Virus record (IMG/VR): IMGVR_UViG_3300005588_000014
Location: 1-41,505 of that record
DNA from: a virus
Strand: one strand, 5' to 3'
DNA: 41,505 bases
The notes below the pieces were generated by a model. The model was not told the origin of the DNA, searched no databases, and saw only the letters and a list, made by a program, of their open reading frames with translations. Below, one piece after another: positions 15,143-21,040 of this stretch. Both the position numbers and the translations under genes were made by a program. Every line of letters begins with the position of its first letter. The first letter of the stretch is position 1.

Positions 15143-15337
15143 TTAGAATGGTATAGGATATTTTCTATCCATCTCTTTTTTAGATTTCTTTTGTTTTTTT
15201 AATAATTTTTTATATAAAGCATATTGTTTGTTAGACATACCACCATTTGTGCAATGTGGGCATTCACGAGAAGGGATATTATACTCATCTAACCAAACAC
15301 CTAGCCCACCACAAGATAAACATTCTATCTTACTCAT
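15143..15337 (-). CDS. Small DnaJ-like zinc-motif protein
   Basis: This 64-residue protein has CLSCGGLG and CPHCTNGG, the C-x-x-C-x-G-x-G pair of the DnaJ cysteine-rich zinc fold. A Lys-rich helix follows. It overlaps the upstream gene by 8 bases. In phages such proteins are common in early accessory operons, and their partners are unknown. Confidence 0.65.
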   Translation of the reverse strand: MSKIECLSCGGLGVWLDEYNIPSRECPHCTNGGMSNKQYALYKKLLKKQKKSKKEMDRKYPIPF

Positions 15338-15611
15338 TTCTACTCTCCTCTGCTTGTTTTATTAAGTCGCTGTAAAAATTTTTAAATAAAGCATTTTCAC
15401 TTTTTATTGCTGAACTTAAAATTTTAATAGCATAGCTTGTTTCTAAATTTACAAACTCAAACTCTATTGTAATATAATCTACACCATCAGCTTCTAAAGT
15501 CTTTATGCATAACTGCATATTAGCCCTTTGAAATATAGGCGTATACCCGTGTTTTTGGCAATGATAATACCATTTATATTTTATTGCATCAATATCTGTT
15601 ATCTCACTCAT
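15330..15611 (-). CDS. Small protein, paralogue of the 16462-16758 product
   Basis: The product has 93 residues. The segment WYYHCQKHGYTPIFQRANMQLCI resembles CEAHCKEYGYAGRLESYHRNYCL in the 16462-16758 product. Both end in a helix with FYxxL. The two genes therefore appear to be duplicates within one operon. No known family is recognised. Confidence 0.6.
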   Translation of the reverse strand: MSEITDIDAIKYKWYYHCQKHGYTPIFQRANMQLCIKTLEADGVDYITIEFEFVNLETSYAIKILSSAIKSENALFKNFYSDLIKQAEESRNE

Positions 15612-15613
15612 CT

Positions 15614-15838
15614 CTATTTCTCCTGTGCTTGTTTGATTAGGTTTGTTTCTCTTAAAACTACATCTAAGAAATGACTTTCGTGATTATCCCAGTCCCACTC
15701 ACTATCAATTTCTATATTTAATCTACTATTATCAGTAAATATAATATTTAATTCACCACCATAACCATCTATTGATTGTACAACTTTACCCTTACACTTT
15801 TCAAAATATATTTCATTCTTATCATCTATTTTACTCAT
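15614..15838 (-). CDS. Small acidic protein of unknown function
   Basis: This 74-residue acidic protein has beta-prone strands (GGELNIIFTDNSRLNIEID) followed by WDWDNHESHFLDVVL. It is flanked by 2-base gaps on both sides and belongs to the same operon of very short genes. No family is recognised. It might be distantly related to the neighbouring paralogues. Confidence 0.55.
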   Translation of the reverse strand: MSKIDDKNEIYFEKCKGKVVQSIDGYGGELNIIFTDNSRLNIEIDSEWDWDNHESHFLDVVLRETNLIKQAQEK

Positions 15839-15840
15839 CT

Positions 15841-16071
15841 CTATTCCTCCATGTTTTTGTATTTTTTTATAAGCTCAATTATTTTTTCAAATACATCTAT
15901 ATCTAAATCAAAGAACCCACCGTTAGCCGTCATAGTTAATCTGTTCATATTAAATTCAATTTCTTCACTAGTAATGCCAAATTGTCTAATAGTTATAATA
16001 TTATCTTTAGTATCTAATAAATCAAATCTAAAATAAGATAACTCTTGCTTTAACCATTCTTGTCTAGTCAT
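15841..16071 (-). CDS. Small protein of the NGGxxD paralogue set
   Basis: This 76-residue protein begins MTRQEWLKQELSYF and ends NGGFFDLDIDVFEKIIELIKKY. The start resembles that of the 16064-16264 product (QDWLKKELKVQGYYG). The end resembles the frame at 16257-16472 (FNGGYIDSHDLERLTRLI). It overlaps the upstream gene by 8 bases. Function unknown. Confidence 0.6.
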   Translation of the reverse strand: MTRQEWLKQELSYFRFDLLDTKDNIITIRQFGITSEEIEFNMNRLTMTANGGFFDLDIDVFEKIIELIKKYKNMEE

Positions 16072-16264
16072 TGTCTTTATCCAATCTTCTTTTGTATTCT
16101 TCTTGAATTTGGGTTATATCATACTTCATACCACTACTAGCTGACATATTATTAATGTTAAAATATCCGTTACTACCAACTATTTTTAAATATAACCCTA
16201 TACCATAATAACCTTGTACTTTAAGTTCCTTTTTTAACCAATCTTGTGCTGTTTGTTTATTCAT
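16064..16264 (-). CDS. Small protein of the same paralogue set
   Basis: This 66-residue protein begins QTAQDWLKKELKVQGYYG, like its downstream neighbour. It has a central IVGSNGYFNINNMSASSG strand and a charged helical C-terminus (YKRRLDKDND). It overlaps genes on both sides. I see no catalytic motif. Confidence 0.6.
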   Translation of the reverse strand: MNKQTAQDWLKKELKVQGYYGIGLYLKIVGSNGYFNINNMSASSGMKYDITQIQEEYKRRLDKDND

Positions 16265-16472
16265 CTTCTTGCTCCATTTGTTTGTTAATTAATCTTGTTA
16301 AACGCTCTAAATCGTGACTGTCGATATAACCACCATTAAAGCTAACACTTTCTATTTTATCAACTCCGTAAATTCTAATAGTATAATCTTTGTAGATATG
16401 TTTAAATTCATTTATATTAGGGTTATCATGCTCTTGTACAAAATCAATAGTTTTTAAATCTTTAAATATAAT
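16257..16472 (-). pseudogene. Start-less frame related to the 15841-16071 product
   Basis: Between the genes at 16064 and 16462 the minus strand holds one open frame ending at 16257. It has no ATG, GTG or TTG start before its last few codons. It encodes YKDYTIRIYGVDKIESVSF and NGGYIDSHDLERLTRLI, which resemble the end of the 15841-16071 product. It may be a decayed paralogue, start at ATT (16472), or be reached by frameshifting from the overlapping gene upstream. The overlap with both neighbours suggests it was once coupled. Confidence 0.5.
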
Positions 16473-16758
16473 CGCTTTCGCATTTCATTAGTTTTTCGTA
16501 GAAGTCTGTGAATAGTTTATATGTTTCCTTTGGCTCATCTAAATCTAAACTAATATGGTCTATACCCTTATTTTCTATAGATATATCAAAACTATCTTCT
16601 TTAAACCATAAATTAAATTCACTACTTAGTTTTTCATATTTATTACCGAAAGCCACTAAAAGACAGTAATTTCTATGATAAGATTCTAATCTGCCAGCAT
16701 ACCCATACTCCTTACAATGAGCCTCACAGTCTTTTTTCATTTGCTCTATATTAGTCAT
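16462..16758 (-). CDS. Small protein, paralogue of the 15330-15611 product
   Basis: This 98-residue acidic protein has the shared CEAHCKEYGYAGRLESYHR segment near residues 11-29 and a C-terminal FTDFYEKLMKC helix. The overlap with the upstream gene is 8 bases. No known family is recognised. Several overlapping short genes of similar plan suggest local duplication and divergence. Confidence 0.6.
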   Translation of the reverse strand: MTNIEQMKKDCEAHCKEYGYAGRLESYHRNYCLLVAFGNKYEKLSSEFNLWFKEDSFDISIENKGIDHISLDLDEPKETYKLFTDFYEKLMKCESDYI

Positions 16759-17074
16759 TGCCTTGCTCCATCTCTTCTCGTTCTACACTATGATTAATTT
16801 TATATTTATCGCATATATAAGCTAACAACTCACAAGTTCTATCGAGTTTATTCTCCATATCTCTTTTACCTTGATATGGGATATAAGTAAAATCGAAATT
16901 ATGTGTCATCGCAAATATTCCATTATCTTCCTTTGCAGTTATCGGTGCATTGCTAGTATATTTTATCAAATCTCCACTTATAACAAGCTGTGTTAGAATT
17001 TCATAAACTCTTTTTTCTTCTGCATTTTTAACATTATCTCTAAAATCTTTTTGCATTTTTTCAATTATATTCAT
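16751..17074 (-). CDS. Small protein of unknown function
   Basis: This 107-residue protein has a helical N-terminus (EKMQKDFRDNVKNAEEKRVYEIL). A middle strand region follows (DNGIFAMTHNFDFTYIPYQGK), and the C-terminal helix is acidic. No family is recognised. It is the second gene of the leftward operon. Confidence 0.55.
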   Translation of the reverse strand: MNIIEKMQKDFRDNVKNAEEKRVYEILTQLVISGDLIKYTSNAPITAKEDNGIFAMTHNFDFTYIPYQGKRDMENKLDRTCELLAYICDKYKINHSVEREEMEQGND

Positions 17075-17078
17075 TATT

Positions 17079-17363
17079 CTATCTCCTATTTAAGTTGTCT
17101 AGTGGCTCATTATATCCCATTTGTAGTAATATAAAAGCCAGTCTTCTTTTTACATCGTGCCTTACATTAGTAAATGTACGCTTAGTGTATCTTTTATTTA
17201 AAGCTCCTTGATGTATATGTTTAGGCTTGTAGTCTGTTATACCCTCAAACTCAAAACAAAAGTACATATCATCTTGCTTTTGGTTCTCAAACACAATTAC
17301 CCATCTACTAAATGTTTTATGCTTGTATATGCTTAGTGGATAATCTTTGTTAAATACTTTCAT
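17079..17363 (-). CDS. First gene of the leftward early operon, unknown function
   Basis: The ATG at 17361-17363 is preceded by AAAAGGAGATAG, so I choose it over an upstream ATG without a site. The 94-residue basic protein (MKVFNKDYPLSIYKHKTFSRW) has beta strands around VIVFENQKQDDMYFCFEFEGI and an Arg-rich C-terminus. No family is recognised. Being first after an early promoter in the divergent control region, it may act soon after DNA entry. Confidence 0.6.
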   Translation of the reverse strand: MKVFNKDYPLSIYKHKTFSRWVIVFENQKQDDMYFCFEFEGITDYKPKHIHQGALNKRYTKRTFTNVRHDVKRRLAFILLQMGYNEPLDNLNRR

Positions 17364-17392
17364 TTTACTATCTCCTTTTAAGTTATATGTAT

Positions 17393-17421
17393 ATCTTAGC
17401 ATCTTATAGTTAATAATGCAA
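17393..17421 (-). promoter_or_regulatory. Leftward early promoter
   Basis: On the minus strand, TTGCAT (17421-17416) and TAAGAT (17398-17393) lie 17 bases apart. The spacer begins TATTAACTATAA, the motif shared with other early promoters of this phage. Confidence 0.6.
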
Positions 17422-17511
17422 GTATATTGACTGACTTTTTTTAATTATTTAACTAAAGTGTTGTAAAATATAGACTTTTTAAAATAAATATAAAAATATT
17501 AATATTGACTA

Positions 17512-17540
17512 TTGACACTCTTATTTATAACTGTTATAGT
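17512..17540 (+). promoter_or_regulatory. Rightward early promoter
   Basis: TTGACA (17512-17517) and TATAGT (17535-17540) are 17 bases apart. The -10 lies inside TTATAGTTAA, the reverse complement of the spacer motif TTAACTATAA. With the promoter at 17393-17421 it forms a divergent control region in a 170-base gap that otherwise holds only AT-rich sequence. Confidence 0.75.
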
Positions 17541-17571
17541 TAATACATAACTTAATAAAGGAGATTAAAAA

Positions 17572-17796
17572 ATGCAAAAATTACCTAAATTATCAAGAAA
17601 TGACTTAGTAACTTTCAGAAAAGGTTACAATCATAGAGTTGTGTCAGTTGTTGAAAATGGCTTTACTGGTTATTCTAGTTATTTTTATTACAAAGATGGA
17701 ACTAATATAAGCACAGGGGAAACTAATGAATATGATATTATTAAAATTGCAAGGGGTGATATAGTAATATTTGAAGAGGGAGAACAAAATGACTAA
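17572..17796 (+). CDS. First rightward early protein, unknown
   Basis: The product has 74 residues. It starts LPKLSRNDLVTFRKGYNHRVVSVV, which suggests a small SH3-like or KOW-type barrel, and contains YFYYKDGTNIS. It lies directly behind the rightward early promoter with an AAAGGAG site. It might be a host takeover protein by position, but no family is recognised. Confidence 0.6.
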   Translation: MQKLPKLSRNDLVTFRKGYNHRVVSVVENGFTGYSSYFYYKDGTNISTGETNEYDIIKIARGDIVIFEEGEQND

Positions 17797-17953
17797 GCTA
17801 ACAATGTTAAAAATCGGTGGTAATATATTCAGTATTAAATTTATAGGCTTATTAGCTTGTGCATTCTTAATATATAAGATTGAAAAGATAGATGAAGAAA
17901 TTATTACAGTACAAGAGCAGTTAATTGATATTCATTATAAAATAGAAAGGTAA
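17789..17953 (+). CDS. Small single-pass membrane protein
   Basis: Starting at the ATG overlapping the previous stop, the 54-residue product has one hydrophobic segment at about residues 16-29 (FIGLLACAFLIYKI). A charged helix follows (EKIDEEIITVQEQLIDIHYKIER) that could form a coiled coil. The plan resembles small spanin-like or membrane-anchoring proteins, with no specific match. Confidence 0.55.
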   Translation: MTKLTMLKIGGNIFSIKFIGLLACAFLIYKIEKIDEEIITVQEQLIDIHYKIER

Positions 17954-17956
17954 AAT

Positions 17957-18145
17957 ATGAAAGAACTACTAAACAGATACTTTAAACTAGAACAAGCAGG
18001 TAAAATTAAACCTGTAGATGTATATAAAACGCTAGGTTATAAAGACCATGTAATGTTTTATTACGTTAGAACTGGTCAAAGAGGTATGAGTAAGAAAAAG
18101 CAAACACAATTTGCAAAACTATTAAAAATATACGAGGAGATGTAA
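17957..18145 (+). CDS. Cro-like helix-turn-helix protein, candidate regulator
   Basis: This 62-residue basic protein has the residue pattern of a Cro/C1-type HTH. KPVDVYKTLGYKDHVMFYYV provides helices 2 and 3, then TGQRGMSKKKQTQFAKLL the following loop and helix. It is encoded third in the rightward early operon, close to the divergent control region. It could bind the TTAACTATAA motif found in several promoters. That link is inference, and it is the only obvious DNA-binding regulator in the window. Confidence 0.6.
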   Translation: MKELLNRYFKLEQAGKIKPVDVYKTLGYKDHVMFYYVRTGQRGMSKKKQTQFAKLLKIYEEM

Positions 18146-18146
18146 G

Positions 18147-18182
18147 ATGAAGTTACAAGATGTACAATCAAATTTAAAATAA
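18147..18182 (+). pseudogene. Orphaned 5' end of erf
   Basis: Behind a GAGGAG ribosome site, 11 codons encode MKLQDVQSNLK before a stop. Residues KLQDVQSNLK match KLINVQSKLK at the start of the ERF protein encoded at 18670 in 7 of 10 positions. There that segment is followed by APKGQ. The simplest reading is that this is the original start of erf, cut off when the HNH gene was inserted. Confidence 0.65.
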
Positions 18183-18195
18183 ATATAAATACCTA

Positions 18196-18224
18196 TTGAC
18201 CTTTTATCATACCTATTATATAAT
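18196..18224 (+). promoter_or_regulatory. Promoter of the HNH gene at 18245
   Basis: TTGACC (18196-18201) and TATAAT (18219-18224) are separated by 17 bases, 20 bases before the HNH start codon. The promoter lies within the inserted segment and may also supply erf transcription. Confidence 0.7.
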
Positions 18225-18244
18225 GTAAACAAGGAGGATAAATA

Positions 18245-18682
18245 ATGAAAAATTTTGATTATAAAAATTACATATTAAATAATTTTAAATATATTAATGG
18301 CTCTCTTGTGAGGAGTGATAGAAAAAATAGTTTAGGGTCTAAGGACAAAGACGGGTATATTATTTTAAAAATAAAAGGTAAACAGTTTAAATATCATAGA
18401 GTTGTGTGGCTTGTTGTAACAGGAGATTTTCCCAATAATGAGATAGACCATATAAACAGAATTAGGGATGATAATAGATTTGAAAACCTAAGGGACACTT
18501 GTAGATTTGAAAACACTAGAAATCATGGAAAAATAAATAAAGATACAAATGAAAAAGGTATATATATAGATAAAACAAAAGGTCTTAAAAAAAAATATTG
18601 TTTTAAATTTAAATGTAAAACTTTTAGATTTTACTCAATAGAAGATGCAAAAAATGAAAGAAATAAACTATGGAAAATATAA
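18245..18682 (+). CDS. HNH homing endonuclease inserted in the 5' end of erf
   Basis: This 145-residue nuclease has the HNH_3-type core: DGYIILKIKGKQFKYHRVVWLVVTGDFPNNEIDHINRIRDDNRFENLRDTCRFENTRNH, with the catalytic H-R near residue 60 and IDHIN near 80. A short AP2-like C-terminus follows (YCFKFKCKTFRFYSIEDAKNERN). It has its own promoter and AGGAGG site. The 3' end overlaps the start of the present erf gene by 13 bases. A remnant of the old erf start lies just upstream, so the insertion both broke and rebuilt erf. Confidence 0.88.
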   Translation: MKNFDYKNYILNNFKYINGSLVRSDRKNSLGSKDKDGYIILKIKGKQFKYHRVVWLVVTGDFPNNEIDHINRIRDDNRFENLRDTCRFENTRNHGKINKDTNEKGIYIDKTKGLKKKYCFKFKCKTFRFYSIEDAKNERNKLWKI

Positions 18683-19245
18683 CAAAAAAACTTATAAATG
18701 TTCAAAGTAAGCTTAAAGCCCCTAAGGGTCAGAGAAATAATTTTGGTAACTACAATTATAGGAGCTGTGAGGATATTTTAGAGGCTGCTAAACCACTATT
18801 AAAAGAAGAAGGGTTGTTTTTAACTATTTCTGACTCTCTTGAATCTTTAGCAGATAGAGTATATATCAAGGCTACAGCTACACTTTCAGATGGTAATAAT
18901 CAAATATCAACAACAGCTCTGGCTAGGGAGTCTTTAACCAAAAAAGGTCAAGATGACTCACAAATTACAGGTACAGCAAGTTCTTATGCTCGTAAGTATG
19001 CTTTAAATGGTTTATTATGTATTGATGATACAAAAGATGCTGATACTATGGATAATAGAGAGCAGCCTAAAAAAAGTAAACCTAAGTCTAATATTGGAGC
19101 TAAGGCTACTAATGAAAAAGTAGACGACTTTATTAAATGGGGTAAAGATAATAATAAGACAGCTGATGATGTTATTTCTACTATGCTAGGTAAACTATTA
19201 TTATCTGATGAGCAAAAAGAAACTATAAACAAGGCTTTTAAATAA
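18670..19245 (+). CDS. erf: ERF-family single-strand annealing protein
   Basis: This 191-residue protein promotes annealing of complementary single strands in phage recombination. It has the ERF-family features: KAPKGQRNNFGNYNYRSCEDILEAAKPLLKEEGLFL at residues 17-52, and GTASSYARKYALNGLLCIDDTKDAD at 101-125. The start lies inside the HNH gene with no strong ribosome site, which fits a replacement start gained with the HNH insertion. The C-terminus is a hydrophilic linker and a short helical domain. It works naturally with SSB (23824) and RusA (28083). Confidence 0.88.
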   Translation: MENITKKLINVQSKLKAPKGQRNNFGNYNYRSCEDILEAAKPLLKEEGLFLTISDSLESLADRVYIKATATLSDGNNQISTTALARESLTKKGQDDSQITGTASSYARKYALNGLLCIDDTKDADTMDNREQPKKSKPKSNIGAKATNEKVDDFIKWGKDNNKTADDVISTMLGKLLLSDEQKETINKAFK

Positions 19246-19499
19246 TGCAAGAGTTTAACCAGTTAGAAGAAAAGGAATTACTAGGGGAGTCTATAGCTGA
19301 AAGAATTGAAACGCTTTTAGCTAGACACGAACCAGTAGTAGTAGACTGTAGCAATCATAAACAGATTACTATAGGAGAGTTGTCAATTAAAGCTTATAAA
19401 CATAGTGATACGGTTGACATAGAAATAAACGATAAAGTAGTGCAATTTACTATTGGAGAGATTGAAACACTTTGCACTATACTATATGACTATAAATAG
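19245..19499 (+). CDS. Small protein of unknown function
   Basis: This acidic protein has 84 residues, with a helical N-terminus (QLEEKELLGESIAERIETLLARH) and beta strands in the second half (DTVDIEINDKVVQFTIGEIE). Its start overlaps the erf stop, so translation is likely coupled. No family is recognised. The context suggests a recombination or replication accessory role. Confidence 0.55.
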   Translation: MQEFNQLEEKELLGESIAERIETLLARHEPVVVDCSNHKQITIGELSIKAYKHSDTVDIEINDKVVQFTIGEIETLCTILYDYK

Positions 19500-19509
19500 G
19501 AGATATAAA

Positions 19510-19881
19510 ATGAAACTAACAGTAATGCAAAAAACAATGATTACATTTCTACAGCACCCAAAAGAACTAACTGCTTGGGACTTTAGAAACGGCTTAACTT
19601 ATACTTTTAATGATGAAAGAGAGTTATTCTTTTATGATTATCTACCTAGGCAAATTCACGAGCTAGAAAAGGTTAAATTGCCGTCTGGTCATAATATTGA
19701 ATTTAACAGAAGAACATTAAAAACTATGTCAGGAGATAGATTTATTAAATACTCTATTGATGTTGACAAGTATAGCTTTGAAGATGTTATGTTTATGTCA
19801 GATATGAAGAATATTAAAAAAGTTAATATTTTAAAAACAAAAACATCAAATTGGCTTGACAAACTAAAAGATATGTTTTAA
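19510..19881 (+). CDS. Protein of unknown function before the terminator
   Basis: I place the start at 19510, after AGGAGATATAA; this gives 123 residues. The protein begins MKLTVMQKTMITFLQHPKEL and has scattered helices and strands with many Lys and Phe. I recognise no family. It is the last gene before an intrinsic terminator at 19902, so it closes the first rightward transcription unit. Confidence 0.6.
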   Translation: MKLTVMQKTMITFLQHPKELTAWDFRNGLTYTFNDERELFFYDYLPRQIHELEKVKLPSGHNIEFNRRTLKTMSGDRFIKYSIDVDKYSFEDVMFMSDMKNIKKVNILKTKTSNWLDKLKDMF

Positions 19882-19901
19882 TATATAACTGTAAATGTGT
19901 A

Positions 19902-19935
19902 AAGCGACCTTATTCCAGACTTAGGTTGCTTTTTT
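19902..19935 (+). terminator. Intrinsic terminator of the first rightward unit
   Basis: A 9-bp stem (AAGCGACCT with AGGTTGCTT, one G-U) with a 12-base loop is followed by six T. Confidence 0.85.
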
Positions 19936-19946
19936 ATATTTTACTA

Positions 19947-19974
19947 TTGACAAGTATATAAAAGTGTGTATAAT
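19947..19974 (+). promoter_or_regulatory. Promoter of the replication genes
   Basis: TTGACA (19947-19952) and TATAAT (19969-19974), both perfect, are separated by 16 bases. It lies 11 bases after the terminator's T run and drives the initiator and helicase genes. It lacks the TTAACTATAA motif. Confidence 0.8.
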
Positions 19975-20013
19975 AGTAAGTATCTTATAAAAAATAAGGA
20001 GAAAGTGAGAATT

Positions 20014-20214
20014 ATGAAACAAGATAATCAAACAAAATTAACTAATAGACACATTGCAAAGCTACTTGATAGACTTTCTGTGTTTAATCTGCATGAGCTT
20101 GCACAGTCTGAAATTAAAAGACAGATGCATTTTCTAAAAGAAGATTTAGTAACTAGTGAAAAACAAGGAAAGAGTGAGAAAAATGAATCAAAAGAAATCA
20201 ACTACAACAGATAA
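20014..20214 (+). CDS. Small protein before the replication initiator
   Basis: From the ATG at 20014 with a good AAGGAG site, this encodes a 66-residue, highly charged helical protein (NRHIAKLLDRLSVFNLHELAQSEIKRQM). Its end overlaps the next gene by 32 bases in another frame. No family is recognised. Coupling to the initiator suggests a replication-related role, which is inference. Confidence 0.6.
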   Translation: MKQDNQTKLTNRHIAKLLDRLSVFNLHELAQSEIKRQMHFLKEDLVTSEKQGKSEKNESKEINYNR

Positions 20215-21040
20215 ATTATATAATCTTGATATATGGGTATACAACAGGGTTAAATTTTTTAGTGATAAAAATATGGAATGCTTTGAGTCTAATGATTCAA
20301 TGGCAGAGCTTTTTGGCAGACATAAAAACAGAATTTCAGCATCTGTAAATAAACTTATAAATCTAGGATATATAAAAAATAATAGTAAAAACAAATTTAC
20401 TAGATTACTTACTATAACAGAAAAAGAACTTAACATAAACGGTGTTAGTTTAAACAAAAACGGTGTTAGTTTAAACAATATCAGTGTGGAGAACTTAACA
20501 AAAGCGTTATTAGAACTTAACATAAACGGTGTGGAGAACTTAACAAAAGCAGTGTTAGAACTTAACAAAAGCAGTGATATATATATAGAACTAAATAAGA
20601 TATTTAATAAAGAAGATAATAATAGTAATAAATTACAAAAGAATAATATAGATTATAATAATATTCTTGAATGGTATAATAATTTAATATCTAGGCATAA
20701 CATAAAATCTATAAATAAACTTAATCAAGTTAAAAAAGACAAGCTTAAAAAAGTATTAAAAGATTATTCATTAGAAGAGTGGAAAGAGCTAGTTGAAAAG
20801 GCAGTAAACAATATCGAGTATATTCAGAAAGGTAGAAAGTACGAAGACGGCAAAGAATGGAAAGCTGGCTTTGATTACTTTACAACGCTATCAAAATTAA
20901 ATATTATTGATGATTATGAAGTAAAAAATAAAGTAGTTAAACAAAATACTATTTCTAAAGAAGAAGAAGAGCTAAGAGCTAAAAAGCTTGAAGAGTTAAA
21001 AGCTAGAAAACTTAGGGAGAAACAAAATGCAAGTATCTAA
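20183..21040 (+). CDS. Phage replication initiator (O-like), contains the iterons
   Basis: This is a 285-residue protein from the ATG at 20183. The N-terminal 80 residues form a winged-helix type domain (LYNLDIWVYNRVKFFSDKN, then DSMAELFGRHKNRISASVNKL and LGYIKN). A central segment of seven-residue repeats built on LELNINGV/ENLTKAV follows, and the C-terminus is a charged helical domain. The arrangement of an N-terminal DNA-binding domain, repeats in the gene, and a helicase gene immediately downstream resembles lambda O and P-type systems. It likely binds the repeats in its own gene and loads the DnaB helicase. Confidence 0.78.
   Translation: MNQKKSTTTDKLYNLDIWVYNRVKFFSDKNMECFESNDSMAELFGRHKNRISASVNKLINLGYIKNNSKNKFTRLLTITEKELNINGVSLNKNGVSLNNISVENLTKALLELNINGVENLTKAVLELNKSSDIYIELNKIFNKEDNNSNKLQKNNIDYNNILEWYNNLISRHNIKSINKLNQVKKDKLKKVLKDYSLEEWKELVEKAVNNIEYIQKGRKYEDGKEWKAGFDYFTTLSKLNIIDDYEVKNKVVKQNTISKEEEELRAKKLEELKARKLREKQNASI
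20426..20580 (+). repeat. Iteron array, probable replication origin inside the initiator gene
   Basis: GAACTTAACA occurs at 20426, 20491, 20513, 20536 and 20558. The last four steps are 22, 23 and 22 bases. Between the first and second copies lie two degenerate units (AGTTTAAACAAAAACGGTG and AGTTTAAACAATATCAGTG). Units end in AAACGGTG or AAAGCAGTG. Seven units can be traced, about two helical turns each, so a protein would contact the same face of DNA. The flanks are very AT-rich. Confidence 0.75.

Noticed and set aside
17403-17571. Lysogeny switch with repressor and integrase
   Set aside because: The divergent promoters fit, but no repressor-like or recombinase gene exists in the window.
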